From Desulfitobacterium dichloroeliminans LMG P-21439 (GTDB lineage Bacteria; Bacillota; Desulfitobacteriia; Desulfitobacteriales; Desulfitobacteriaceae), in NCBI RefSeq assembly GCF_000243135.2, contig NC_019903.1:3200001-3264000 (forward strand): a stretch of DNA of 64,000 nucleotides. Reading direction: 5' to 3'. The notes under the pieces were generated by a model. The model saw nothing but the letters and a program-made list of their open reading frames with translations. It had not been told where the DNA came from and did no database searches. This document shows positions 1 through 9,398 of this stretch, piece by piece. The position numbers were made by a program, and so were the translations under genes. Position 1 is the stretch's first letter; each line of letters begins with the position of its first letter.

Positions 1-862
1 GTGTTACATCTATAATCTGGGAAACCTTATAATTATTCATTATTGATGTAAACGCTTTATAATACGTACTCCTACTTTCATTAATATAGGCAGAAAACGG
101 AATGAACAGCGCAGAAGTATAGCCCTTTTGTACCAAATACCAAAGCTGCATGAGCCGTGCCATTCTCCCATTGCCATCGAAATATGGATGCAGATAGGCA
201 AAGTAATAGTGAATTACAATGGATTTAACAATTTGGTCCAACCCGTCATCCTTCTGCATATAGTCAATCAAATCTGCTATATACTCCGGAAGCAGCTGAT
301 GTTTAAGCCCCTGATGTTCGATATCCTGCCCTACTACATACACTGCGTCATGCCGATATTTTTGCTCCTGCATTAGTCTATCTTCATCGTTTAAAAAATC
401 ACCAACCGCAAGCTTGTAGAGCTGATATAAATTTTCCTCTGTGATTTTGTTTGTCGAGTCTGCTATAAAATCTAAGCCTCGCTTAATGCCATATGCTTTA
501 TTTTCATTACTTGTTTCCGGTGCCCCGCCATTTAAGATTTTCCTCACACTCTCCCTTGATGAGTCAATTTGCTCAATGGACAGCGTTGAAATAATTTCAT
601 CCTCCATGGCTTGAATCCCGTACTTTTCACCCGAATAGGAAATTGCTATAGACCTTGAAAGCTGAGTTGTTAGGTTGATTTTTGCAGGAAGCAGTACTAT
701 TGGCATACCTTTAAAATCACACAATTGGATCTTATAATAAAAGCTCTCACTTAGTGTAGCTAAATATCCAGTTAAATTTTCTTCTCCATATTTGTACTTT
801 AGTTTATTAAAGTTTAAGGCATTTTTATCTCTAAGCATCTCAGTAAAGATTTTCAATTCCAT
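1..862 (-). CDS. Fic family protein (C-terminus beyond window edge)
   Basis: An open frame starts at ATG 862 and runs without a stop to base 1, so about 287 residues are visible and the C-terminus is missing. The Fic core motif HPYFDGNGRMAR lies at about residues 224-235. Fic proteins usually transfer AMP or another nucleotide monophosphate from a nucleotide to a hydroxyl side chain of a target protein. The His, Asp/Asn and Arg residues expected for catalysis are present. The N-terminal 200 residues are helical-looking, with no obvious second domain. The target is unknown. A second, different Fic gene lies at 14.0-14.8 kb. Confidence 0.85.
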   Translation of the reverse strand, partial: MELKIFTEMLRDKNALNFNKLKYKYGEENLTGYLATLSESFYYKIQLCDFKGMPIVLLPAKINLTTQLSRSIAISYSGEKYGIQAMEDEIISTLSIEQIDSSRESVRKILNGGAPETSNENKAYGIKRGLDFIADSTNKITEENLYQLYKLAVGDFLNDEDRLMQEQKYRHDAVYVVGQDIEHQGLKHQLLPEYIADLIDYMQKDDGLDQIVKSIVIHYYFAYLHPYFDGNGRMARLMQLWYLVQKGYTSALFIPFSAYINESRSTYYKAFTSIMNNYKVSQIIDVT

Positions 863-950
863 AGTCGCTTTCACACCCCGTCTGATATATTTTAGTATCA
901 ATAACTATCAATCCTATTTTACCATAAAAATGCAGGATGTAAACCTGAAG

Positions 951-982
951 AACCCAGGTCGCTCAAAAGAGTGACCTGGGTT
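951..982 (-). terminator. Hairpin after the CWB2 surface-protein gene
   Basis: Fourteen-base arms beginning AACCCAGGTC surround an AAAA loop, about 40 bases past the stop of the large surface-protein gene. The arms carry the GTCGCTC/GAGTGAC core seen in other hairpins of this window. There is no long T tract, so terminator function is inferred from position and stem strength. Confidence 0.6.
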
Positions 983-1021
983 CCCGTATGTTGCTTATTC
1001 AGTTCAAGGTGCCTTTTACGA

Positions 1022-4000
1022 TTATCTTGAATAAGTCGCCATATAGGTTACATTATCAAATACAACTTCAACAACCAATTGATTCGGTACACTTGCATTG
1101 GTTGCTGTACAAGCCGAACTTATCCAATAACTATTGTTAGATTCCTCAGTCCTAGTGCTAAATGCAGCTGACATCGTTCTTTTACCCTTAACTTCCGTAT
1201 AGGTATCTGCACTCTTTTCCCAATATTGGGCACAATCTTTTAAGAGATTAACCAGATTGTCACCGTTTGAGAATCGCGTGCCTAGTAATTCATTGTTGTT
1301 ATACAATGAGAATTTAATCGAATCAATATCCGAAACATTCACGATATCGAAATCAAAGTATATCGATGTATCCAAGTATTTATTCTCATCACCATACCAA
1401 CTGGTGATGTTCGCTCCGAACACCTTACTTGCATCTTTAGTAAATACTGAATAATTTGGTGGTGCTACTATTTCCACATTACCAGCATCTGAGACAATTT
1501 GCTTCGCTTCAGCTATTATTCCGCTATTGAGCGTAAATCTTGTTGCTGGGGCGCCTAAACTGGGATTAGAGCCGTTGTCAACATTAATTCCATATCCCCA
1601 GGCATTGCCACTTGTATTTAAACCATCAGCGACAACTATCGAGTTATTTACGACCAAGCCAGCTCCCGCGTTGTTAATAGAAGAAATATTTTTCAATGCC
1701 ACATTGTCCGATTCAAAGACATTAATCCCTGATCGTGTAGAACTTTGAATCACCATATTTTCCAGCTTAACGAGGCCCCGGACACTATTAATTGAAATCA
1801 AATGCTTATCTGAGTTTTGAGTTCCCCCATTGAAGGGGTCAGCAACTGTAATTATCACTCCCCCAGCGCCAACAATAGCTAACGGTTTGGTAATTTTCAG
1901 TTGTTCGGATAGTTCATACACTCCAGCCGCCAACAGCATTGTCCCGCCGTCTCCCATATATTCCAGACTGCTTAGTTGCTCTTTATTTGAAGCGAAGTAA
2001 TATTTGTATTCCACCACTCCGCCAGTCCAATTACTGTGGACATAATTGTTAGTACATCCAGTATAAGTATTACCTGTCGCTAAAATTTCTTCTGCCGCAC
2101 CAAGATCTACCACAGCAGACACAGTACCGCCCATGTTAAATCTCTTCAAGTCCAGTCCTTCAGCGATTTGTAAGCCTGTAGATGACCAATTTGCTGTATC
2201 AGCGCTGTATCCCACAAAAGTGTTACCACTGATATTATAATTAGCTTCCGTGGTACTTGCGAGTCCATTAGGCCATATAGTCACGCCATTCCCTACCCCA
2301 CCGCTTGATGCTAAGGCAGCTGGATTAGGTAATTCAAAAATATTATTTGTAATAGTTACATTCTTCGCAATAACGTCAATGGCTGCTTTTAACGGTCCAT
2401 TGCCACCACCGCGAGTGTACATAGTTAATCCATTAATCACGACTCCGTCAGTTTTGATGATAAATGATCCGTAAACCTTTGCTTCCGGTAGACCAGTGAT
2501 CTTAACTGATTTGGTTATTTCGTATGCGGTATAATTGTCGGCAGCTCCAATCGTGCCGCTTATATTAATTATCGTAGTATTAACATTGGCTAATGCTGTT
2601 TCTAACTCTTCTTTTGATGTTACAGCCGCTAGCCGATAATCCTTGACTTTATTTCCTTCCCCATAACTGAATGTATTATTGGATTCCAGATAACTAACAT
2701 CCGCAGCGCTTTCACCTGGAGTTGTTGAGCCGATAACCATGACACCACTGCCTAGCCCAATACCTTCTCCGCCCGCTTGAATAGAAGCAAATGTGTTACC
2801 TGTTGCGGTTAGATCAGTTTTTTGCGTACCACCAATACCGGCCCATACATTTGTAAAGGTGTTGCCAGTAGCTGTTAACTTATTTTGAAAAGCTGATTCA
2901 GTGTTGCCAAGATGGGCAAATACCCCTGTCAATACATTGGCAAAATCAGAATTCGCAACTGTGTATTGTGCACCCTTCCAGCCAATGACAGCAATTGAAG
3001 GAGTAATTGAGTTCCCATCTACCTTTATGTTATCCAACGTAACATTGTTCGCATTTACAAAGAATGCCATTGCACTCCCAACACCGCTTAATTGATGTGT
3101 TTCTCGATCCACTACCGTGCCGGTAAGATTCTTTATCGTCACATTGTCTGCTGCAATATTAACAGCCTGATTAACAGAAAATCCCCTTCCGTCAATTGTA
3201 ACTGCTCTGTCCACAACTAACGTACTATCTAATGTAAGATCTGCTCCTAATTTGATTAGATTTACACTTGGGTCTGCTACTGCTGACTTTAGTTCATCTG
3301 CTGTTGTGACTATCTTGGCAACCTGAGCCGCTGCACTTGTTTGTGTCCCCGTATAGCTACCAGTTCCTGTAGCAGTAACTTTGATAAACTTGGACAGATC
3401 CTCATTTGTTAGGGTATACGTTTTGCTTGTTGCTCCGATAATGTTTGTATACGTGCCGTTTACTGTATCGCATCTCATCCACTGATACGTTACCGTCGCA
3501 CTTGCTGGTGTCGGATTTGCTGTTAGTGTCTGTCCAACAGTAGCATCACCGGTAACACTAATACCGCTTACTGGGGTGGTGCTCGGGGTATTATCACCGC
3601 CGCCTCCACCACCAAAGCCTCCGCCGCCACCTGCTGCCGGTGCCGGAGGTGCTGGAGGTGGCGTTGTAGCATCGACCTTCGCACCGCCTACGCTGGCATC
3701 CTTAACCCCTTCAGAAACAGTCACATTCTGTGGTTTTTGCTCGATGGACACTCCATCTGTCTTAATGTTAGCGTTGGTTATTTGACCCTGACCAGTGACG
3801 CTGGCTGCTGCTTCGGCATTTAATGTTGTTACCATGACTTCGCTTGCTAAGTTCACAACAGCATTCGTCGCCGATTGGGCAATAGTCATTGTATTAATAC
3901 TACCTTGCTGCACATTGACTTGGGCTCCCGCACTTTGTATATTGACTTGGTCAAAGGTTCCGCTTAAAGTCACTTGAGCGCCGGCTGGGATCACCACATT

Positions 4001-5416
4001 CGTGAAACCGGCTCCGGTAAGATTTGATTCCTGAAGCTGACCGTTTGATTCCATGGAAAGACTTGCTACACTCGTGCTCCCCTGAGCAACTAAGCGGACG
4101 TTGCTTCCTTCGGGTACATCAACAGTTATGCTTTGACCATTAAAATTTATTAAGATAATACTATTCGGTCCACCACCGTTGACAATGGTTTTCCCTTGGA
4201 CCGTGACATTATTTAATTCCACATTGCCATCACCAATACTACCGGCCAGTAAAAGATCTCCTTCGATAATCGTGTCTCGCAGGGTAATGTCGCGACTACT
4301 GATGATTACATCTCCTGCGATCGTGGCGGTTCCGCTTTCCGGTCCGTAAGTTCCTGCGAGACTGTATTTTTCACTTACCTTGATCTGTGCCTTACTGTTG
4401 ACAATCCCGGCTAGGATGTCGACTGCCACAACTTGCTTGCCGCCAAGTCCGATAACCTTAGTATCCAGTTCAAGACTAGAGGTAAGATGGGCAGTGGTAC
4501 TGTCCGATAGCGTCTTACCGGCTAAGACGAGGGGCGCCGATTTCTTAGCTGCTAAGACTGCTCCCGCTAGCGCATCTGGAAAATTATTGCCCTGGGCAAC
4601 ATAGACATTACTATAATCCAGTTCAGCGGCAAAATGCTCCATGACCGCGATATTGGTACCATAGCGGTCCTTTCCCTCGATACGTACAGGATGAGGAACG
4701 GATTTCTCGATAGCGGAGCTGATGACTCCAGTTCCGCCAAGAATATAGGTCTTGGTGACTGCATTTTCTTCCAAATAAGCTTGCACACTCTTCGGCAATT
4801 CATCCTTCCCGCTAAGGAGAATGGGGATACCGAGTTTGGCAGCTAGAGCTGAAATAGAGAGAGTATCGGGAAAGTCGCTACCTGTAGCCAAGATAACCTC
4901 GCTCTTCGCACCAAGTTTTTTGGCCACAGCGACAGCTGTATCGTAGCGGGAACCTCCCATAATTCGTTCGATCTCCATGCCGGAATTAACAATTTTATCG
5001 GCTACCGTTTGAGAAATGGCAGCTTCTCCACCGACAAGGAAGACCTTTTTACTTCCTAAGCGCTTCAACTCTTGTAAGGTAGCTTCATTAAGCGCATTAG
5101 GAGCAGTCAGTAGAATAGGAGCATCATAAGCGTAGGCTAAGGGACCAGCACTGAGGGCATCTGGGAACTCATCCCCTCTAGCCACAACGGCATACTCGGA
5201 TTCTTCCCACCCCTTTTGGGCAACCGCGATGGCCGTTTCATATCTGTCTCCACCAGCAAGACGCGCTGTGTTAAAAGCATTGGTGGATGGGTCAACTGTG
5301 GCACCCCATACAGGCGGTGCTGAGAAGATTTGAGTTAAAAGAAAACAAACGCTTAGCACCCATGCCAAAGCACTTTGCTTCGCTTTATGGGTCGGCATTA
5401 TTGACTTATATTTCAT
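1022..5416 (-). CDS. Giant CWB2-anchored surface protein with beta-helix domain
   Basis: The protein has 1464 residues when started at ATG 5416, which has GGAGG six bases upstream; the frame is open further upstream but without a better site. A signal peptide covers about residues 1-35. Three cell-wall-binding type 2 (CWB2) repeats follow at about 45-330, each with an RLxGxDRYxT-like core; they bind anionic wall polymers non-covalently. A strand-rich region leads to a Pro/Gly-rich linker at about 580-610, an Ig-like domain at about 615-700, and a long right-handed parallel beta-helix at about 705-1300 with many NNxF/NxTF turns. A separate C-terminal domain ends the protein. The beta-helix could bind or cleave a polysaccharide, or act as an adhesin; no catalytic residues can be assigned. 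It is monocistronic, with the hairpin at 951-982 downstream. Confidence 0.9.
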   Translation of the reverse strand: MKYKSIMPTHKAKQSALAWVLSVCFLLTQIFSAPPVWGATVDPSTNAFNTARLAGGDRYETAIAVAQKGWEESEYAVVARGDEFPDALSAGPLAYAYDAPILLTAPNALNEATLQELKRLGSKKVFLVGGEAAISQTVADKIVNSGMEIERIMGGSRYDTAVAVAKKLGAKSEVILATGSDFPDTLSISALAAKLGIPILLSGKDELPKSVQAYLEENAVTKTYILGGTGVISSAIEKSVPHPVRIEGKDRYGTNIAVMEHFAAELDYSNVYVAQGNNFPDALAGAVLAAKKSAPLVLAGKTLSDSTTAHLTSSLELDTKVIGLGGKQVVAVDILAGIVNSKAQIKVSEKYSLAGTYGPESGTATIAGDVIISSRDITLRDTIIEGDLLLAGSIGDGNVELNNVTVQGKTIVNGGGPNSIILINFNGQSITVDVPEGSNVRLVAQGSTSVASLSMESNGQLQESNLTGAGFTNVVIPAGAQVTLSGTFDQVNIQSAGAQVNVQQGSINTMTIAQSATNAVVNLASEVMVTTLNAEAAASVTGQGQITNANIKTDGVSIEQKPQNVTVSEGVKDASVGGAKVDATTPPPAPPAPAAGGGGGFGGGGGGDNTPSTTPVSGISVTGDATVGQTLTANPTPASATVTYQWMRCDTVNGTYTNIIGATSKTYTLTNEDLSKFIKVTATGTGSYTGTQTSAAAQVAKIVTTADELKSAVADPSVNLIKLGADLTLDSTLVVDRAVTIDGRGFSVNQAVNIAADNVTIKNLTGTVVDRETHQLSGVGSAMAFFVNANNVTLDNIKVDGNSITPSIAVIGWKGAQYTVANSDFANVLTGVFAHLGNTESAFQNKLTATGNTFTNVWAGIGGTQKTDLTATGNTFASIQAGGEGIGLGSGVMVIGSTTPGESAADVSYLESNNTFSYGEGNKVKDYRLAAVTSKEELETALANVNTTIINISGTIGAADNYTAYEITKSVKITGLPEAKVYGSFIIKTDGVVINGLTMYTRGGGNGPLKAAIDVIAKNVTITNNIFELPNPAALASSGGVGNGVTIWPNGLASTTEANYNISGNTFVGYSADTANWSSTGLQIAEGLDLKRFNMGGTVSAVVDLGAAEEILATGNTYTGCTNNYVHSNWTGGVVEYKYYFASNKEQLSSLEYMGDGGTMLLAAGVYELSEQLKITKPLAIVGAGGVIITVADPFNGGTQNSDKHLISINSVRGLVKLENMVIQSSTRSGINVFESDNVALKNISSINNAGAGLVVNNSIVVADGLNTSGNAWGYGINVDNGSNPSLGAPATRFTLNSGIIAEAKQIVSDAGNVEIVAPPNYSVFTKDASKVFGANITSWYGDENKYLDTSIYFDFDIVNVSDIDSIKFSLYNNNELLGTRFSNGDNLVNLLKDCAQYWEKSADTYTEVKGKRTMSAAFSTRTEESNNSYWISSACTATNASVPNQLVVEVVFDNVTYMATYSR

Positions 5417-5574
5417 AGTATCCTCCATTCCGCCGCTACCGCTGGCGGCACAAATAGTAATGAAAAATGGGTGCGCGGTTTTACCATTATTTGTTAAGAC
5501 TATTCTAAGGAGAAGATACACTACAAAGCACGGCGAGGTGAGTCGTAGACTGTCCTTCGCGGCTTAAATCAGTA

Positions 5575-5700
5575 TAGTAACCTGTGTGAGAATCGTCTTT
5601 CAAGCACAAATAAGTGGTTCCTTGAGACCGCACGCTAATCATTGTTTAAGCTATTCGCTAATGTGTGACGATTCAGTCAATGTCTTCCTCCTCGACAATG
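5575..5700 (+). ncRNA. Candidate bridge RNA leader of the IS110 element
   Basis: The non-coding leader directly 5' of the IS110 transposase contains an 8-bp inverted repeat (GAATCGTC at 5590-5597, GACGATTC at 5667-5674) closing about 70 bases. Within it is CACGCTAATC, which is repeated just past the transposase gene. IS110 elements are known to encode a bridge RNA in this position, with loops matching the target and donor ends. Whether this leader is such an RNA is inferred from position, structure and the match. The rest of 5417-5715 holds the start region of the surface-protein gene and no other gene. Confidence 0.35.
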
Positions 5701-5715
5701 AAAGGAGGTTGTGCT

Positions 5716-6972
5716 ATGAAAGTTGTTTACCCTATCTGCTGTGGTGTCGATGTGCATAAGACGTTTCTCGTCGCCACAATCATTACTTCACAGGGAATTA
5801 TCCCTCACTATTCCAAAAAGAGATTCTCTACTTTTAACAAGTCCATTCTCCAATTTAAGCAGTGGCTAATTGAAAATAACTGCTTTGATGTGTGCATGGA
5901 ATCCACCGGGAAATACTGGGTCCCCATCTTTAACCTTTTGGAAGATACCATTCGTACCACTGTCGCCAATCCCAAATGGGTAAGGGCTGTCAAGGGAAAC
6001 AAGGATGATACCAAAGATTCCAAATGGATTGGAGACCTTTTTCGTTTAGGCTTAGTTCCAGGAAGTTATATTCCCCCTAAGCCCATTCGCATTCTGCGTG
6101 AATACACCCGCTATCGATTCAAACTTGTTTCCTGTAGAAGTAGTGAGAAGAACCGTTTTCAGAACGCTTTCACCATCTGTAATGTAGCCCTTGATGCTGT
6201 CGTTTCCGACATGTTTGGCAAATCTGCCTCTTCCATCACGGATTACTTAATTTCATCGGACTCTTTCAACCCGGAATACTGTTCATCCCTTCTCCAAAGG
6301 TCTTTGAAGAAAAAAGCAGTTACAGTGGTTGAATCCATTGAAGGGTATCAGATGACCAAGGAGCAAAAGGAACGTATCGTATTGGTTCGTTCTCATCTTG
6401 AATTCATCGAACAGTCTATCGCAAAGTTAGATAAAAAGCTGGATAAGCTGATCGAACCGTATGAGAGTGCGATTACTCTTCTTTGTACCATTCCCGGAGT
6501 TGACAGAGCTTCTGCTATCACCATCATCTCCGAGATTGGTACTGATATGTCTCAGTTTGCCAACTCCAAGCGGTTATGCTGCTGGGCGGGCTTAACGCCT
6601 GGCAACAATGAATCTGCTGGCAAGAAAAAATCGGTTCGAATAACACGTGCTGGTGTCTACCTCAAACCTGCATTGGTACAAGTTGCCCATGCAGCCGTGA
6701 AATCGAACATCTCTCCTTACTACAGAGTCAAGTATGAACGCATCAGTAAAAGAAGAGGCAAAAAAAGAGCCATAATCGCTATCGCAAGGATGATACTCAC
6801 CGCCATCTACAACATGTTTGTTACGGGTGAAGAGTTTAATCCGAGTGATCTGTATAAAATTGATATGCCACATGAAATGGTGGAAAAGCAGAAAGAGAAA
6901 GCAGTTAAACAAGCAGCAAAACTTCTGATTTCTCTGGGTCTAATAAAAGAAACTGACATCTCTATGGTTTAA
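5716..6972 (+). CDS. IS110 family transposase
   Basis: The protein has 418 residues from ATG 5716, preceded by AAAGGAGG. The N-terminal RuvC-like DEDD domain shows CGVDVHK (first Asp), CMESTGKYW (Glu) and KDDTKDSKW (Asp pair). A central coiled region follows. The C-terminal IS116/IS110/IS902 domain has a helix-hairpin-helix at LCTIPGVDRASA and the LTPGNNESAGK segment holding the conserved serine. All key residues and the family length are present, so the enzyme looks intact. It catalyses RNA-guided recombination of the element, acting through a circular intermediate in this family. It is transcribed away from the divergent surface-protein gene. Confidence 0.93.
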   Translation: MKVVYPICCGVDVHKTFLVATIITSQGIIPHYSKKRFSTFNKSILQFKQWLIENNCFDVCMESTGKYWVPIFNLLEDTIRTTVANPKWVRAVKGNKDDTKDSKWIGDLFRLGLVPGSYIPPKPIRILREYTRYRFKLVSCRSSEKNRFQNAFTICNVALDAVVSDMFGKSASSITDYLISSDSFNPEYCSSLLQRSLKKKAVTVVESIEGYQMTKEQKERIVLVRSHLEFIEQSIAKLDKKLDKLIEPYESAITLLCTIPGVDRASAITIISEIGTDMSQFANSKRLCCWAGLTPGNNESAGKKKSVRITRAGVYLKPALVQVAHAAVKSNISPYYRVKYERISKRRGKKRAIIAIARMILTAIYNMFVTGEEFNPSDLYKIDMPHEMVEKQKEKAVKQAAKLLISLGLIKETDISMV

Positions 6973-7202
6973 AACGAAGCTTAATTTTTTCTGGGCCTTA
7001 GAGGCCTTAGTTTAGTGTACCCATTTTAGAGCTGAGCTAAGTTATTTTTCACGCTAATCCCCTTTCAGATGTTCTTAACGGTTAAACGCTTTAAGCATAG
7101 ACACTAAAGATATGAATAAAAATTAATGGAGAATCTCCTTAAAATATGGTATCGTTAATCTGAAAAAGCGTATAAGAAACCATCCGAGAAAACACTATGT
7201 CT

Positions 7203-7430
7203 TCACGGTTCTTCTACTTCTTGATCTGCTGCAATCAGTTCAAGGAGATTCTGTGCTTTTTCATACTCTGAGGCCTAACGGATTGGTGTCTACCTTTTCG
7301 TTAGGCTTTCCCCTATTCTAAGGCTGTCATTTGGCATGCCTTCATTCAACGCCTCCTCTTTTGAATCGACTAGGTCAAAGGTACTACACTCATAGGATAC
7401 CAGTCCTTTATTAGTTCTCGCTTTCTCGAA
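7203..7430 (-). pseudogene. Decayed remnant of an unrecognised gene
   Basis: One reading frame on this strand has coding character but contains two internal stops. It reads from about 7430 (TNKGLVSYECSTFDLVDSKE and on) to a stop at 7290-7292. It meets a second stop five codons later, then continues with EYEKAQNLLELIAADQEVEE to a stop at 7203-7205. Around the internal stops is an inverted repeat, GCCTAACG at 7273-7280 and CGTTAGGC at 7299-7306, which may be an inserted palindrome. The family was not recognised. The stretch 6973-7202 before it shows only the probable right end of the IS110 element and no gene. Confidence 0.35.
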
Positions 7431-7549
7431 TTATTCCTTTAGAAAAATAACGACCACTTATGACACCTTGTTCTAAATACTATTCATTATTCTCTTTTAT
7501 ACGACGCGATAGTGATACTGAAGCGATAGTAATGCCGCCACAATCAGAA

Positions 7550-7581
7550 AACCCAGGCCGCTCAAAAGAGTGACCTGGGTT
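7550..7581 (-). terminator. Hairpin after the LysM lipoprotein gene
   Basis: The arms start AACCCAGGCCGCTC and close over AAAA, with one mismatch. The hairpin is almost identical to that at 951-982 and lies 38 bases past the lipoprotein stop. Its role is inferred from position. Confidence 0.6.
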
Positions 7582-7618
7582 CCTTCGTCAGTTCATGAAT
7601 TGCCTTCTTGGTAAAACC

Positions 7619-9196
7619 TTAATTAGGAATGATAAGCTTTTGTCCCTCGTAAATCAAGTTCGGGCTCTTCAATCTTGCCTTGTTTGCCTCGTATATTTTT
7701 GTGTAAAGTGCGCCATTCCCATATACCTTTTCCGCAATGGCCCCTAAGGTCTCGCCTGCCTTCACAGTGTATACTTCCTTGACCCCTTCAGTTGATAAAG
7801 AGGCCAGTAATCCTTCGGCAGGAAGATGCAGAATCATTCCGGCATCTAAGCGATTATTACTTTTCTTAAACAAGTCGAGATTCGCTTGGTAGATTTTCAT
7901 AGAGCTCTCATAGCTACCATAATGATTCAGGGCGATCGTCGCCAAAGTGTCCCCTGGCTGGACGGTATAGTCCGTAGCGACTGGGCTAGGGAACGCTTCT
8001 GAATCTGTGGTTGGCTCAGGAGTCGGCTCCAGAGAAGACATGGTTGCTTCGATCATCTCAAAGTAATCGAAGGAGTTAGCAGCAGTCATTTCTGGAATCT
8101 GGATGTCCAAAGGAGCATTGATGTTTGAGGTATCCGTAGTATAACGAAGGACTAAATTGATAACCCCTTCCAGCTCTTCCGTAGGCTCAGCAAATTCTCC
8201 GGAAGCATTCAAAAGCTCACTGAGCTGGGCCAAGTCCAGTTGGAAATCAATGCTACCCGTGCTATTCGTAATATATCCGTCTGAGACAGTATACGTTAAT
8301 TCAATACCCTGCTCACCGAGAACTGTGACATCCCGCATGGATTCTAAAATCTCATTAAATTGTTCTAGCATCATCGCTGAATCAGTCTCTAGCCCGGCGA
8401 TAGCTTCCTCCATCTCCATGGTCGCTTCAGGACTACCGGCGCCAGCGCTAAACTCCATTATCGCCTCAAAGTAATCACTAAGGAAACCAGCGGCTTCTTC
8501 ATTTTGGGCGAAATTGTTGACCGTGTAGCTCAACAAATTCTTAAATTCTTGATCATCAAGCTTGATTGTGTATTGTGCGGAACCATCATTGCCCGGAACC
8601 TTTACGATTTCCAAATCAGGGTTAAACTGTTCAGCATAGCGAACCAAGAAATCGTTCCACTTGGTTTGGAAATTTACGCTGAAGTCCATAAGTTTCTTCA
8701 TATCTAGAGTGCTTAATTCTTGACTATCGATCTCCGTTAGATTCATTACCATATAATCCTTGTCCATGAATTCTGGAGGTAATGAGGCTTTAGCCATGGT
8801 CGGCAGTTGGAAAATCTCAACTAGCTTAGGATTGTCTCCACTCAGATCCATGTCAATCCAATAGGGCATATTGAGCTCTAGTCCAGGCATTGCCATCTTC
8901 ATATCGACTTCAGCTTGAACCGCAGTCTTATCTTCATTACCCGAAGTCTTCATATCAAGAACAAGGTTTGACTCATTAAGCATCGCCGCAATACTGTCGA
9001 CTTGTGCCTGAACATCCGGTTGCAATCCTGAACCGCTTAAATCTAGAGATACGGTAAGGTGCTGCTGCATGGATGTTGCCTTTTGCGTTTTATGGGAAGC
9101 ATCGAAAATTTCCATTTGGTTCGAAGTACATCCTGTCAATACAAGCATCACGGATAATAACAGGACAAGCAAAACTTGCTTTTTCTTCATCTTCAT
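7619..9196 (-). CDS. Lipoprotein with two C-terminal LysM domains
   Basis: The protein has 525 residues from ATG 9196, which has AGAGGAGG seven bases upstream. A lipoprotein signal peptide ends in the lipobox LTGC at about residues 25-28, so the mature protein is attached to the outer face of the membrane. A long central region (about 30-400), rich in Met, Asp and Glu, resembles no family I can name; its fold may resemble lipoproteins that bind hydrophobic ligands. LysM modules at about 410-462 ([13 protein letters not shown]) and 475-524 ([13 protein letters not shown]) should bind peptidoglycan. The protein is thus tethered to both membrane and wall. It is monocistronic, between two hairpins. 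Confidence 0.88.
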   Translation of the reverse strand: MKMKKKQVLLVLLLSVMLVLTGCTSNQMEIFDASHKTQKATSMQQHLTVSLDLSGSGLQPDVQAQVDSIAAMLNESNLVLDMKTSGNEDKTAVQAEVDMKMAMPGLELNMPYWIDMDLSGDNPKLVEIFQLPTMAKASLPPEFMDKDYMVMNLTEIDSQELSTLDMKKLMDFSVNFQTKWNDFLVRYAEQFNPDLEIVKVPGNDGSAQYTIKLDDQEFKNLLSYTVNNFAQNEEAAGFLSDYFEAIMEFSAGAGSPEATMEMEEAIAGLETDSAMMLEQFNEILESMRDVTVLGEQGIELTYTVSDGYITNSTGSIDFQLDLAQLSELLNASGEFAEPTEELEGVINLVLRYTTDTSNINAPLDIQIPEMTAANSFDYFEMIEATMSSLEPTPEPTTDSEAFPSPVATDYTVQPGDTLATIALNHYGSYESSMKIYQANLDLFKKSNNRLDAGMILHLPAEGLLASLSTEGVKEVYTVKAGETLGAIAEKVYGNGALYTKIYEANKARLKSPNLIYEGQKLIIPN

Positions 9197-9338
9197 TAAA
9201 TCCTCCTCTGTAAGCAAAATTCCAGTTTATACTAGAATTCAATACGAACTGGAATTTTACCTTTATTATTTTGCTAAATATTTTTCGCCTTCCGTTGTAA
9301 TGGACCATAGAAATCGGGTAGATGCGTGGCGCACAACA

Positions 9339-9378
9339 AAAGGACCCTAATCGCACAAACGTGTGATCAGGGTCCTTT
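9339..9378 (-). terminator. Hairpin after the LysM/FMN-binding gene
   Basis: Arms of about 18 bases begin AAAGGACCCTAATCGCAC and close over a four-base loop, with one mismatch, 20 bases past the stop of the LysM/FMN-binding gene. Confidence 0.65.
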
Positions 9379-9398
9379 ACGCTAAGAGTTAGTTGATC

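Larger units (their letters stand above)
5560..7060 (+). mobile_element. IS110-type insertion sequence (ends approximate)
   Basis: The element is defined by its DEDD transposase gene plus about 150 bases of structured leader and about 90 bases downstream. IS110 elements lack normal terminal inverted repeats, so the ends cannot be read directly. A 10-base direct repeat, CACGCTAATC, occurs in the leader (5631-5640) and 78 bases after the transposase stop (7050-7059). This is compatible with a leader RNA that matches the right end. The given limits are estimates. Confidence 0.5.

Noticed and set aside
3590-3670. GC-rich repeated triplets that could look like a repeat array
   Set aside because: They encode the Gly/Pro linker of the surface protein; there is no regular repeat-spacer pattern, so it is not a CRISPR array.
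3576-3785. Plus-strand ORF rich in Pro, Ala and Gly opposite the surface-protein gene
   Set aside because: It is the antisense of the Gly/Pro linker; it has no ribosome site and the minus-strand frame is clearly coding.
6592-6912. Minus-strand ORF inside the IS110 transposase
   Set aside because: It is a frame shadow of the transposase with no ribosome site and no recognisable domain.
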